The notes beneath the pieces were generated by a model that searched no databases, was not told the DNA's origin, and worked only from the letters and a program-made list of their open reading frames with translations. This document shows positions 44,742 through 53,405 of a stretch of DNA of 64,000 nt, one piece after another. Positions within the stretch are counted from its first letter, which is position 1. Each line of letters begins with the position of its first letter. The stretch is from Pedobacter cryoconitis (GTDB lineage Bacteria; Bacteroidota; Bacteroidia; Sphingobacteriales; Sphingobacteriaceae): assembly GCF_001590605.1 (NCBI RefSeq), contig NZ_CP014504.1, positions 682,001 to 746,000 on the forward strand. The letters are read 5' to 3'. Position numbers and translations under genes: made by a program.

Positions 44742-46721
44742 ATGCTAAAAAAATGCTTTTTTACCGCAATTGCCACGTTCAGCTTACTGAATGTGATGGC
44801 ACAGAAAAATATAACGATTGCTGTTAACCCAGATAAGATCACTGCTAAAATACAGCCCGAAATGTGGGGCGTTTTTTTTGAAGATATCAATATGGGCGCA
44901 GACGGAGGTATTTATGCAGAGTTGATTAAAAACCGTTCTTTTGAATTTTATAAGCCTTTAATGGGCTGGACTATTCAGGGAAGTAAAATTCAGGAAGGTG
45001 ACCTGCAGGTATTGAATAAAGGCGAAAAAGATGCTAATAATCCACGTTACCTCAGGGTTATTTCCAGAGGAACAAATAAAGCTGATTTAAATATTACGAA
45101 TGAAGGATTCAAAGGAATAGGCGTTAAAAAAGGGCTTTCTTATGATTTTTCCGTGTTTTACAGAGAATCTTCTCCAGCAGTAAAACTACATGCTGAACTG
45201 ATTGACAGTACCGGGAAAGTATTAGGGAGTGCTGTTCTTATTCCAGAAAAAAGTGATGGCCAATGGAAAAAACAATCCGTAACCTTTACTGCAAACCAGA
45301 CCGTTAATAAAGCAAAATTCAACCTTTGGTTTGAAGGGGCTGGCCAGATAGACCTGGATCAGATCTCTTTATTTCCGGGTGATACCTGGAAGAACAGAAA
45401 AGGTGGCCTGCGTGGAGATATGGTACAGATCCTGGCAGATATGAAGCCTGGCTTTATCCGTTTTCCAGGCGGATGCATAGTAGAAGGGCATGACCTGTCT
45501 ACCCGCTATCAGTGGAAAAAAACGATAGGCCCTGTCGAAAACAGGAAGCTAATTGTCAACCGCTGGAATTCAGAATTTGCACATCGGCCTGCGCCTGATT
45601 ATTACCAGACCTTCGGACTTGGATTTTATGAATATTTCCAGCTTTCTGAAGATATTGGTGCAGAACCGCTGCCTATTCTGAACTGTGGGATGTCGTGTCA
45701 GTTTAATACAGCCGAACTGGTGCCATTAGATGAACTTGACCCTTATATTCAGGATGCATTAGACCTGATTGAATTTGCTAACGGAGATGTGAATACTCCA
45801 TGGGGCAAAGTCAGAGCAGAAATGGGGCATCCAGCACCTTTTCATTTAAAAATGCTCGGCATTGGTAATGAAAATTGGGGCCCACAGTATTTAGAGCGCT
45901 TAGACTTGTTCACTAAAGCCGTTAAAAGTAAATATCCGGAGATTAAGCTGATCAATAGTTCCGGAACTGATCCTGATGGAGCACGTTTCGATCTGCTCAA
46001 TACTTCTTTAAGAAAAATGAAAGCAGACATCATTGATGAGCATTATTACCGCTCACCTCAATGGTTTTTAGCAAATGCAAAGCGGTATGACAATTACGAT
46101 AGAAACGGATCGAAGGTATTTGCAGGTGAATATGCTGCGCAAAGCGATGGAATTGCTAAACCAACCAACAAAAACAATTGGGAATGTGCGATTGCTGAAG
46201 CCGCATTTATGACCGGTTTGGAAAGAAACGCAGCAGTGGTACACATGGCTTCTTATGCGCCTTTATTTGCACATGCCGATGGCTGGCAATGGACGCCTGA
46301 TATGATTTGGGTAGACAATTTAGCTATATATGGTACCCCAAATTACTATGTACAGAAGTTATATTCCTTAAACAAGGGAACGGATGTCATCGATATTCTG
46401 AGTGATCAGAAAGTAATAGCAGGTGAGGATGGGATTTATGCTTCTGCCGTATTGGATCAAAAAACAAATGAGGTAGTTATTAAGGTAATTAATGCTTCTT
46501 CATCGGCAAAATCGAGAAATATTGTAATCAATGGAAGTAAAAAAACGGCTTCCGGCGGGAAACTTATCCAGTTGCAGAATGAAAACCTAAGCGCTGTAAA
46601 TACTTTCGCCAATGCTGTAAATGTGAGCCCAAAAGAAAAAGAAATAACGATTAAGAATAATCAGACCTTGTTAGAGTTGCGACCTTACTCGTTTAGTGTT
46701 TTAAGGGTTCCTTTGAAATAA
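44742..46721 (+). CDS. GH51 alpha-L-arabinofuranosidase with inserted CBM-like domain
   Basis: A signal peptide (LLNVMAQK) precedes the GH51 start WGVFFEDINMGADGGIYAEL. After about residue 80 a jelly-roll insert of roughly 130 residues resembles CBM4/9-like domains (YDFSVFYRESSPAVKLHAEL; KKQSVTFTANQT; FEGAGQIDLDQISLFPGDT). The barrel resumes with GFIRFPGGCIVEGHDL, acid/base Glu in GIGNENWGPQY and nucleophile Glu in VFAGEYAAQSDG, and ends with a beta-domain. This is the long type of GH51, often active on arabinan and arabinoxylan side chains. Having two different GH51 enzymes in one operon suggests different linkages or chain lengths. It lies 94 nt after the first. Confidence 0.94.
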   Translation: MLKKCFFTAIATFSLLNVMAQKNITIAVNPDKITAKIQPEMWGVFFEDINMGADGGIYAELIKNRSFEFYKPLMGWTIQGSKIQEGDLQVLNKGEKDANNPRYLRVISRGTNKADLNITNEGFKGIGVKKGLSYDFSVFYRESSPAVKLHAELIDSTGKVLGSAVLIPEKSDGQWKKQSVTFTANQTVNKAKFNLWFEGAGQIDLDQISLFPGDTWKNRKGGLRGDMVQILADMKPGFIRFPGGCIVEGHDLSTRYQWKKTIGPVENRKLIVNRWNSEFAHRPAPDYYQTFGLGFYEYFQLSEDIGAEPLPILNCGMSCQFNTAELVPLDELDPYIQDALDLIEFANGDVNTPWGKVRAEMGHPAPFHLKMLGIGNENWGPQYLERLDLFTKAVKSKYPEIKLINSSGTDPDGARFDLLNTSLRKMKADIIDEHYYRSPQWFLANAKRYDNYDRNGSKVFAGEYAAQSDGIAKPTNKNNWECAIAEAAFMTGLERNAAVVHMASYAPLFAHADGWQWTPDMIWVDNLAIYGTPNYYVQKLYSLNKGTDVIDILSDQKVIAGEDGIYASAVLDQKTNEVVIKVINASSSAKSRNIVINGSKKTASGGKLIQLQNENLSAVNTFANAVNVSPKEKEITIKNNQTLLELRPYSFSVLRVPLK

Positions 46722-46727
46722 ACCGGA

Positions 46728-47738
46728 ATGAAAAAGTATTTGATTTTAATCTTGTTTCTTTTCGGGGTATTCCGCTTAAGTGCTCAGGAATATCAAACAG
46801 CTATATCCGTCCACGATCCTGTAATGATCAGGCAGCATAACCGGTATTACCTGTTCAGTACTGGCTGGGGCATTAATGTCTGGAGTTCAGCTGATAGGAA
46901 AAGCTGGAAAAAAGAACAGCCTGTTTTTAGTAAAGCACCTGAATGGGCAGTTAAAGCTATACCGGAATTTAAAGGCCATATCTGGGCACCAGATATCTAT
47001 TTTCACGAAGGAAAATATTATCTGTATTACTCCGTATCTGCTTTTGGTAAAAACACTTCGGCTATAGGAGTAGCAACTAATGCAACACTTGACCCGGATT
47101 CTCCTGATTTTAATTGGACAGACCATGGGAAAGTAATTCAGTCTTTTCCAGGGAAAACAAATTGGAATGCAATTGACCCTAATGTAATCAGTGATGAAAA
47201 GGGTATGCCATGGATGGTCTTTGGCTCATTTTGGGACGGGATTAAACTAGCTCAGCTCAGTAAAGACCTGCTGCATATTTCAGCGCAGGCTGATGACATA
47301 CCTACTATTGCCAGCAGAAAAAAGGTTCCTGGAGCACCGAATCCTCCTGCTGTAGCTGGAAACCCTGTTGATGCTGGCGGCAATGCTATTGAGGCACCTT
47401 TCCTTTTCAAAAAAAGCGGGTATTATTATTTATTTGCTTCCATAGACTATTGCTGCAAAGGTGAAAAAAGTACTTATAAAATGATTGTTGGACGTTCCAG
47501 GTCAATTAAAGGTCCTTATCTGGATCAGAATGGTATCGCAATGACTAAAGGAGGAGGGACATTGGTACTGGAAGGTGACGCTGGCTGGTATGGGGTCGGT
47601 CATAACGCAGTCTGCTCTTTTGATGGGATAGATTATCTCATCTTTCATGGCTATGATGCGAAAGATAGAGGAGTGCCAAAACTCAGAATTGAAAAATTAA
47701 ACTGGCTGAACGAATGGCCGCTTGTAGTTGAAAAATGA
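46728..47738 (+). CDS. GH43 arabinan endo-1,5-alpha-L-arabinosidase
   Basis: After a signal peptide (GVFRLSAQ) the five-bladed propeller has the GH43 catalytic acids: base Asp in ISVHDPVMIRQ, pKa-modulating Asp in NWNAIDPNVISD, and acid Glu in AIEAPFLFKKSGYYYLF followed by DYCCKG. The segments GHIWAPDIYFHEGKYYLYYS and VGRSRSIKGPYLDQNG are typical of endo-arabinanases (GH43_4/5-type). It cuts the alpha-1,5-arabinan backbone into oligosaccharides for the GH51 enzymes encoded just upstream. It begins 6 nt after the GH51 stop and overlaps GH127 by 4 nt. Confidence 0.92.
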   Translation: MKKYLILILFLFGVFRLSAQEYQTAISVHDPVMIRQHNRYYLFSTGWGINVWSSADRKSWKKEQPVFSKAPEWAVKAIPEFKGHIWAPDIYFHEGKYYLYYSVSAFGKNTSAIGVATNATLDPDSPDFNWTDHGKVIQSFPGKTNWNAIDPNVISDEKGMPWMVFGSFWDGIKLAQLSKDLLHISAQADDIPTIASRKKVPGAPNPPAVAGNPVDAGGNAIEAPFLFKKSGYYYLFASIDYCCKGEKSTYKMIVGRSRSIKGPYLDQNGIAMTKGGGTLVLEGDAGWYGVGHNAVCSFDGIDYLIFHGYDAKDRGVPKLRIEKLNWLNEWPLVVEK

Positions 47739-50125
47739 TGAAATTAAACAAGATCTTAACGCTGTTGTGCTTTTTCTCAGGCACTGTTTATGCGCAGAAA
47801 AAAGATTATCCGATTCAGCCGGTGGCTTTCACTCACGTTCATGTAAATGATCAGTTCTGGGCCCCAAAAATGGAGATCAATGCCAAAGTAACTATTCCTC
47901 ATACCCTGCAGCAATGTAAAATGGATGGAAGAATAGCTAACTTTTTAAGAGCTTCCAAAACTATTCCCGGAGACAAATTAACTGTCTTTCCATTTGATGA
48001 TACGGATATCTATAAAGTGATAGAAGGTGCATCTTATGCGATGCAAATGAAAGCCGATCCGGTGATGGAGAAATATGTGGATACACTGATCAGTATTATT
48101 GGTGCTGCTCAGGAAAAAGACGGTTATCTCTACACTTTTCGTACAGTCAATGCGGCTAAACCTCATCAATGGATTGGCAGCAAACGCTGGGAAAAAGAAG
48201 AAGAACTTAGCCATGAGCTCTATAACTCCGGGCACTTATTTGAATCTGCTGCTGCCCATTATCAGGCTACAGGAAAGAAAACTTTATTAAATATAGCCCT
48301 GAAAAATGCAGATTTGCTGGTCAGAGATTTTGGCTACGGTAAAACAGAGCGATATCCGGGGCATCAGGTTGTAGAAATAGGACTGGTTAGATTATATAGG
48401 ATCACTGGTAATGAGCAGTATCTTAATCTGGCCAAATTTTTTCTGGATAAACGTGGGCCTAAAGGCAATGCTTATAACCAGGCCCAGGCGAAGGTCGTTG
48501 ACCAGCATGAAGCAGTTGGACATGCGGTAAGAGCAGCCTATATGTATACTGGTATGGCTGACGTAGCCGCAATTACGGGAGATAAAAGGTATCTGAAGGC
48601 CATTGATGATATCTGGGAGGATGTTGTGAATAAAAAACTTTACATCACTGGAGGAATTGGTTCAATGGGTGAAGGTGAGGCCTTTGGTGAAGCTTATCAT
48701 TTGCCCAATATGTCTGCTTATGCAGAGACCTGTGCGGCAATTGCTAATATTTACTGGAACAGCCGGATGTTCCAGCTACACGGTGATTCTAAATATATCG
48801 ATGTTTTAGAACGCACCTTATATAATGGTTTACTATCGGGAGTTTCTCTTTCAGGAGATCGTTTTTTTTATCCTAATCCTTTATCTTCTATGCACCAGCA
48901 TGAGCGTAGTGGATGGTTCAGTTGTGCCTGCTGCATTTCTAATATGACCAGGTTTTTACCTTCTGTACCAGGTTATGTATATGCTCAAAATGAAAATAAC
49001 TTATATGTAAACCTATTTATGGGGAATACGAGTGAGATTAAACTTCCTGTTGCTCAAGTGAAAATTGCACAGGTTACCGCTTATCCATGGGATGGAAAAG
49101 TGGAGATAAAAATAGATCCGGAAAAAAATGCAGCATTCACTTTACATATCCGTATTCCTGGATGGGCACGTAATGAGCCTGTTCCAGGTACATTGTACAA
49201 TTTTGTGGAGACGAAGCCTTCACCGGTTATGCTTACTTTAAATGGTAAGCCATTTAAATATACAGTAGTTAAAGGTTATGCAGTTATTGACCGCACCTGG
49301 AAGAAGGGTGATCAGTTAGTGTTTGCTGTTCCGATGGAAACCAGAAAAATTTTAGCAAATGAAAAAGTAAAGGATGATAAAGGCCGCTTTGCTTTCCAGC
49401 GGGGGCCTGTTGTTTATTGTCTGGAAGGTCCGGATAATAAAGACAGTGTAGTTCAGGACATTATTATAGCTAAAAATGCGGTGGTAACTTCACACTTTAA
49501 TCCTGATTTACTAAATGGAATAGAAGTATTAACTGTACCAGGCTCAGGCACGCACAGAAAGCTCAATAGTAATGAGCTGATTAAAGTTGATCAAAAAGTT
49601 ACTGCAATACCTTATTATGCCTGGGCAAACCGGGGAGCTAGTGAGATGACCGTTTGGGTACCCTATGAAGAGTCTGTTTCAAAACCCAGGCCTGCTGCAA
49701 CTATTGCCTCCAGGAGTAAAGTGTCAGGATCATTAACTAATAAACAATTGCTGGCTGCTGTAAAAGATCAATATGAACCGGCTGATGCTAAAGATAAAAG
49801 TTACCCTTATTTGCATTGGTGGCCCAAAAAGGGTTCAAATGAGTTTCTGCAATACGATTTTGATCAGGAATATGAAGTTTCAGCCTCAAAAGTCTATTGG
49901 TTTGATGATAGCCCATGGGGTGGGTGCCGGGTTCCTGACAATTATCAGCTTCTTTATTTAAGTGAAGGAAAGTGGGTTCCTGTAGAAGCAGTTACTGATT
50001 ATCTTATTGAAAAGGATAAGTTTAATGTTCTTCGTTTTAAACCTGTAAAAACTAAAGCGTTGAGACTGAAAGTTCATCTTCCTAAAGATAATTCTTCTGG
50101 AATTCATGAATGGATAATTGAATAA
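47735..50125 (+). CDS. GH127 beta-L-arabinofuranosidase with extra C-terminal domain
   Basis: A signal peptide (residues 1-20, ending VYAQK) precedes an (alpha/alpha)6 barrel. The zinc/cysteine site of GH127 is recognisable: Glu and Cys in AYAETCAAIANIYW, and the Cys cluster in GWFSCACCISNMTRF, which hold the nucleophilic Cys. Other landmarks are DDTDIYKVIEGASY and ITGGIGSMGEGEAFGE. The last 110 residues (from about YPYLHWW, with SKVYWFDDSPWGGCRVPD) look like a discoidin-type carbohydrate-binding domain that the bifidobacterial prototype lacks. The enzyme removes beta-L-arabinofuranose, as found in plant extensins, arabinogalactan proteins and pectins. It ends the PUL 2 operon. Confidence 0.92.
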   Translation: MMKLNKILTLLCFFSGTVYAQKKDYPIQPVAFTHVHVNDQFWAPKMEINAKVTIPHTLQQCKMDGRIANFLRASKTIPGDKLTVFPFDDTDIYKVIEGASYAMQMKADPVMEKYVDTLISIIGAAQEKDGYLYTFRTVNAAKPHQWIGSKRWEKEEELSHELYNSGHLFESAAAHYQATGKKTLLNIALKNADLLVRDFGYGKTERYPGHQVVEIGLVRLYRITGNEQYLNLAKFFLDKRGPKGNAYNQAQAKVVDQHEAVGHAVRAAYMYTGMADVAAITGDKRYLKAIDDIWEDVVNKKLYITGGIGSMGEGEAFGEAYHLPNMSAYAETCAAIANIYWNSRMFQLHGDSKYIDVLERTLYNGLLSGVSLSGDRFFYPNPLSSMHQHERSGWFSCACCISNMTRFLPSVPGYVYAQNENNLYVNLFMGNTSEIKLPVAQVKIAQVTAYPWDGKVEIKIDPEKNAAFTLHIRIPGWARNEPVPGTLYNFVETKPSPVMLTLNGKPFKYTVVKGYAVIDRTWKKGDQLVFAVPMETRKILANEKVKDDKGRFAFQRGPVVYCLEGPDNKDSVVQDIIIAKNAVVTSHFNPDLLNGIEVLTVPGSGTHRKLNSNELIKVDQKVTAIPYYAWANRGASEMTVWVPYEESVSKPRPAATIASRSKVSGSLTNKQLLAAVKDQYEPADAKDKSYPYLHWWPKKGSNEFLQYDFDQEYEVSASKVYWFDDSPWGGCRVPDNYQLLYLSEGKWVPVEAVTDYLIEKDKFNVLRFKPVKTKALRLKVHLPKDNSSGIHEWIIE

Positions 50126-50177
50126 CTTAAGGATTTTTTAGTATTTCCAGATGAACTTGTAACTAGGTTGTGGCTGG

Positions 50178-50315
50178 GTACTGTAGGGGTTGTGGCATAC
50201 ATTGAAGTAGTACTGAAATAGGGTTGAAGTAGGATTGAAGTAGCCTGAGGTACTTCAAGGGTAGTTGAATGCTACTTCAACCCTACTTCAATGTATGCCA
50301 CAACCCCTACAGTAC
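50178..50315. repeat. Long inverted repeat with TTGAAGTAG sub-repeats
   Basis: A 33-bp perfect inverted repeat (50178-50210 and 50283-50315; arms begin GTACTGTAGGGGTTGTGG) surrounds 72 nt containing more copies of TTGAAGTAG (50202, 50224, 50235) and of its complement CTACTTCAA (50272, 50283), with a shortened copy at 50251. The RNA would fold into a long branched hairpin. It sits 52 nt after the GH127 stop and so may serve as operon terminator or mRNA stabiliser, but the size and nested copies look like a REP- or MITE-like mobile repeat. No flanking target duplication is visible. Confidence 0.8.
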
Positions 50316-50420
50316 TACACCAGAATACGGGTTAATATTAAGATTAATTACCTGTCCTGAATGGGGATTTTATTTGAAAAGTGAAAGACTGACCGGATTA
50401 GTCAGTTCCATAAGCTCATA

Positions 50421-50432
50421 TGATCCAGATCA
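50421..50432. promoter_or_regulatory. Possible FNR/CRP-type box before the DUF4440 gene
   Basis: TGATCCAGATCA fits the TGAT-N4-ATCA core, 38 nt before the ATG at 50471. It could be a regulator site or chance; it lies far from the other boxes of this type in the window. Confidence 0.25.
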
Positions 50433-50470
50433 TAAAAATTGGATAATTATATGCTTAGATTTGAATACTT

Positions 50471-50923
50471 ATGAGAAAAAACATCCTTCCCTTTTTACTT
50501 ACAGTATTGTTGATGAGTGCCATAAATTTGGTGCAAGCTCAGCAACATGCATCAGATGATCTAAGAATTCGTGAGCTGGAAAAAACCTGGACAGCGTTTT
50601 TAGATAAAAATGATACTACTGCACTCAAAAAAATCTGGACTGAAGAATATGTTGTAAATAATGCAAATGGAAAAATAGCTACCAGAAAGCAAATTTTAAA
50701 TATTCTCAAAGGTGGACATGTATTTTCGAAGGTGGACAGAAATATTGAACGGATTACATTTAATGGTGATATTGCAATTGTTATGGGGGCTGAAACTGAG
50801 TTTCAAAATGCAGCTGGCGAAAAATCAGCTAAGCAGCTTAAAAGACGATTTACTAATATCTGGGTAAAAAAAGATAACGATTGGAAACTGGTTGCAAGGC
50901 AGGCTACACCAGTTAATTTTTAG
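50471..50923 (+). CDS. Exported DUF4440 (SnoaL/NTF2-like) protein
   Basis: A signal peptide (residues 1-23, ending NLVQAQQ) is followed by one NTF2-like cone fold of about 120 residues: IRELEKTWTAFLDKNDTTAL, then IWTEEYVVNNANGKIATRKQ, FNGDIAIVMGAETEF and the final strand NIWVKKDNDWKLVARQAT. This matches the DUF4440/SnoaL-like group, in which some members are enzymes and many have no known substrate. It is a single gene between the PUL 2 repeat and the ATPase/nuclease pair and shows no operon link. Confidence 0.85.
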   Translation: MRKNILPFLLTVLLMSAINLVQAQQHASDDLRIRELEKTWTAFLDKNDTTALKKIWTEEYVVNNANGKIATRKQILNILKGGHVFSKVDRNIERITFNGDIAIVMGAETEFQNAAGEKSAKQLKRRFTNIWVKKDNDWKLVARQATPVNF

Positions 50924-51354
50924 CAATTGAAAGGTGGTTTTTTCAAGAGCAGTTTTTGTAATCAGTAACGCTATCCTATAGCCTCTATGAGGTCTTCTTT
51001 GATAAATATCCATTCTTTATTTTTAAGACATACCGGATCAAAATCATTATCCGCTGATTCAAAGTTTGTGAAACCAATGGTCAGGAAAAAACCAGATTTA
51101 CAAAACACAATAGATATTGGTTGATTAAGTCAGCAGAATTGTATTGGATACCTTAAAGGAAAAGAAGATGACTGAAGCAAAACTTGCTGTTTGGTTGAAA
51201 CCAACCATAAATATCAGTAAGATATTTGTCCTTGATTTCTGCCAATATTATATTAAAATTAAACAGGAGAGTTGAAAAATTAGATGTTCAAACTACGCCT
51301 TATCCTATCGCTATTTTTCTTAAATTTGGACTTCTGATATTCTAAAACCAATAT
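50924..51354 (+). other. Gene-poor gap of 431 nt before the ATPase gene
   Basis: No gene of confidence is visible. A 35-codon frame (51168-51275, MTEAKLAVWLKPTINIS...) has a weak purine-rich upstream site (AAAGGAAAAGAAG) but no recognisable family. The remainder is AT-rich; the promoter of the ATPase/nuclease operon should lie in the last 100 nt, but no clear TTTG/TAnnTTTG pair was identified. Confidence 0.4.
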
Positions 51355-52587
51355 ATGAGTAAAATCAAAATCCAAAACTTTGGTCCCATTAAAGAAGGTT
51401 TCAATCAAAATAATGGTTGGATGGAGATTAAAAAAGTGACGGTGCTAATTGGCTCACAAGGTTCTGGCAAAAGTACAGTTGCAAAGTTAATTTCCACAAT
51501 TAGCTGGATTGAAAAAGCTTTAATGCGCGGTGAAATTTCCGAAAAAACAGCTGAAGAGAAAGGGTGGTTTCGCAATCAATGTGCCTATCAGAATATTAAA
51601 AGTTACTTTCATCGCAACACAAGCATCTATTATAAAGGGGACGGAATTGATTTTAGCTACGTTGGGGGCCTGGTTAATATTGAATATAGGATACAGAACA
51701 ACTATTATCTGCCAAAAATCATGTATGTACCGGCAGAAAGGAATTTTATTAGTGCAGTGAGGAATGTGAGGGACTTGAAAGGTTTGCCAAGCACACTTTA
51801 TACCTTTGCTGATGAATTTTTTGATGGGCTTAAGGCGTCGAAAGAATCTTTGATTTTGCCTATAAACGATACATCACTTATTTACGATCCAATATCTGAA
51901 ATTCCAATGCTAGTTGGAAAAGGTTTTAAATTAGAGCTTTCAGAAGCAGCAAGTGGTTTTCAATCGCTGGTGCCTATATACATAGTGACTAAGTATCTCT
52001 CTACATTGATCAACAATCGGGCTGACAAACATAAAAGCCAGCTTAGTCTTAGAATATCTGAAAATTTGCGGAGAGATGCCGAGAGTATTATAAAAAATCC
52101 CAACATCTCAGAAGAACTGAAGAAAATATATCTTGAGAATATGACCTCACGCTATTATTATTCAGCCCTTTTGAATATTGTTGAAGAACCGGAGCAAAAT
52201 CTATATCCATCTTCTCAGCGTAAAGTGCTCAATATGCTGCTTGAGTTTAATAATCTTCAAAAAGATAATGTTTTAGTTATGACAACTCATAGCCCGTATA
52301 TCATTAACTATTTGACATTAGCCACTAAAGCTGGAGAGCTATTAGCTAGTATGAAAAATATGACTAGTAGTGATAGGGCTGATCTTAATAAGATAGTTCC
52401 TGCAATGGCAGCAATTTCGGGAAATGAACTTGCTATATATGAGCTTGATGAGGATAAAGGAGCAATTAATTTACTAGAAACCTTTGATGGACTACCATCG
52501 GATGATAATTGGTTGAATGAAGAATTGGGAACCGCCAATGACCTTTTTTCTGATTTGATTGCTTTTGAACAAAAAATATCTCGATGA
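51355..52587 (+). CDS. ABC-type ATPase of the AAA_15/OLD group, defence-like
   Basis: A stand-alone SMC/OLD-like ATPase of 410 residues. N-terminal KIQNFGPIKEG and Walker A GSQGSGKST (33-41); Q-loop region near residues 70-90; ABC signature SEAASGFQS (from 196); Walker B LLNIVEEPEQNLYPSSQ (273 on, with Glu277/278); and switch His312 in MTTHSPYI. There is no TOPRIM domain at the C-terminus. Such ATPases drive toxin or nuclease partners in anti-phage systems such as Septu, PARIS and Gabija. The downstream gene overlaps by 4 nt (ATGA) and encodes a probable nuclease, so the two should work as one unit. Function in defence is an inference from architecture. Confidence 0.85.
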   Translation: MSKIKIQNFGPIKEGFNQNNGWMEIKKVTVLIGSQGSGKSTVAKLISTISWIEKALMRGEISEKTAEEKGWFRNQCAYQNIKSYFHRNTSIYYKGDGIDFSYVGGLVNIEYRIQNNYYLPKIMYVPAERNFISAVRNVRDLKGLPSTLYTFADEFFDGLKASKESLILPINDTSLIYDPISEIPMLVGKGFKLELSEAASGFQSLVPIYIVTKYLSTLINNRADKHKSQLSLRISENLRRDAESIIKNPNISEELKKIYLENMTSRYYYSALLNIVEEPEQNLYPSSQRKVLNMLLEFNNLQKDNVLVMTTHSPYIINYLTLATKAGELLASMKNMTSSDRADLNKIVPAMAAISGNELAIYELDEDKGAINLLETFDGLPSDDNWLNEELGTANDLFSDLIAFEQKISR

Positions 52588-53084
52588 GTACAAATTTTCT
52601 TACTGAAAAATGTTGGAGTAGCTCAAACTTGAGACGGTTTGGAATATGCGACGATACTCCACCGCCATCGATACCTGCATACCTTAATGAAATAGATGGA
52701 AAAAAGTGGATAGCAGTTGTGCATAATGACCGTCAAATAAAGGTAGAATTTGTCGCTATTGATAACTGTATTGAGTTTTCTAAGAGAGACGATGGTAAGG
52801 ATAAAAAACGTTGCGATGGCGCTTTGTTCTATGAAGATACTGTAATCTTTGTTGAGTTAAAAGATATCGTTGGGGCTGCTAAAAACTGGGCAGATCCGGA
52901 ACAGCTGATGAGTGCGATAGCAGAATTTGAAACAACCGGCTTAGCAAAGAAATATTCGGTGAAAAGAGCCCATTTAGTTAACAAACAGCGACCAGTCTTC
53001 GATCGGGGGCAGGCTGTGAAAATTAATACCTTTTTTAAACAAACTGGTTATGAACTTCGTCTAAATGTACATATTGATATTTAA
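52584..53084 (+). CDS. Probable PD-(D/E)XK nuclease partner of the ATPase
   Basis: The 166-residue protein has no signal or membrane segment. Residues 78-93 (CDGALFYEDTVIFVELKD) show the spacing of a PD-(D/E)XK core: Asp78, then Glu91-x-Lys93 on the next strand. Glu55 upstream and a Gln-containing helix (DPEQLMSAIAEF, 104-115) could complete the fold. I know no named family for the whole protein. The 4-nt overlap with the ATPase gene implies coupled translation and a complex. The likely role is DNA (or RNA) cleavage triggered through the ATPase. The fold assignment is by motif only and could be wrong. Confidence 0.6.
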   Translation: MSTNFLTEKCWSSSNLRRFGICDDTPPPSIPAYLNEIDGKKWIAVVHNDRQIKVEFVAIDNCIEFSKRDDGKDKKRCDGALFYEDTVIFVELKDIVGAAKNWADPEQLMSAIAEFETTGLAKKYSVKRAHLVNKQRPVFDRGQAVKINTFFKQTGYELRLNVHIDI

Positions 53085-53204
53085 TCTGATATTCTGGATT
53101 ATAAAAATACAATAGTCTAATATAGAAATTAGGAATTCTGAGCTTGATGCATCGAGATTTTCCATTGTAATTGTTTATATCTTAATCTATAACAACCTTT
53201 TTAT

Positions 53205-53240
53205 ACAAAAAAAGGCAACGTCTGGAGCAACGTCGCCTTT
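53205..53240 (-). terminator. Terminator of the tRNA-Arg transcript
   Basis: An 11-bp stem with one mismatch (AAAGGCAACGT / ACGTCGCCTTT on the plus strand, 8-nt loop) is followed, reading on the minus strand, by a run of seven T. It lies 22 nt beyond the 3' end of the tRNA. Confidence 0.75.
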
Positions 53241-53261
53241 AATTAAGAGATAAATCTCCTG

Positions 53262-53335
53262 TACACCCAATAGGATTCGAACCTATGACCTACGGTTTAG
53301 AAAACCGTTGCTCTATCCAGCTGAGCTATGGATGC
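53262..53335 (-). tRNA. tRNA-Arg (anticodon UCU)
   Basis: The minus strand folds into a full cloverleaf: acceptor GCATCCA paired with TGGGTGT (with G-U pairs), D arm GCTC-AGCTGGATA-GAGC, anticodon stem ACGGT/ACCGT with loop TTTCTAA giving anticodon TCT, and T arm ATAGG-TTCGAAT-CCTAT. The discriminator is A, and CCA is not encoded. It reads AGA codons (and probably AGG). Its 3' end faces the ATPase/nuclease pair, the side at which integrating elements usually enter a tRNA gene. Confidence 0.97.
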
Positions 53336-53405
53336 ATTTCCCCTTGTTAGGGACGACAAAGGTAAGATTAAAGTACTTTAAACGCAAATATATTTTAAAA
53401 TAATT

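Noticed and set aside
50178..50315. CRISPR array from the TTGAAGTAG repeats
   Set aside because: The repeats are 9-10 nt, irregularly spaced, partly inverted and without cas genes.
53085..53405. Integration (att) site at the tRNA-Arg 3' end
   Set aside because: No second copy of the tRNA 3' end and no integrase gene was found by eye in the window.
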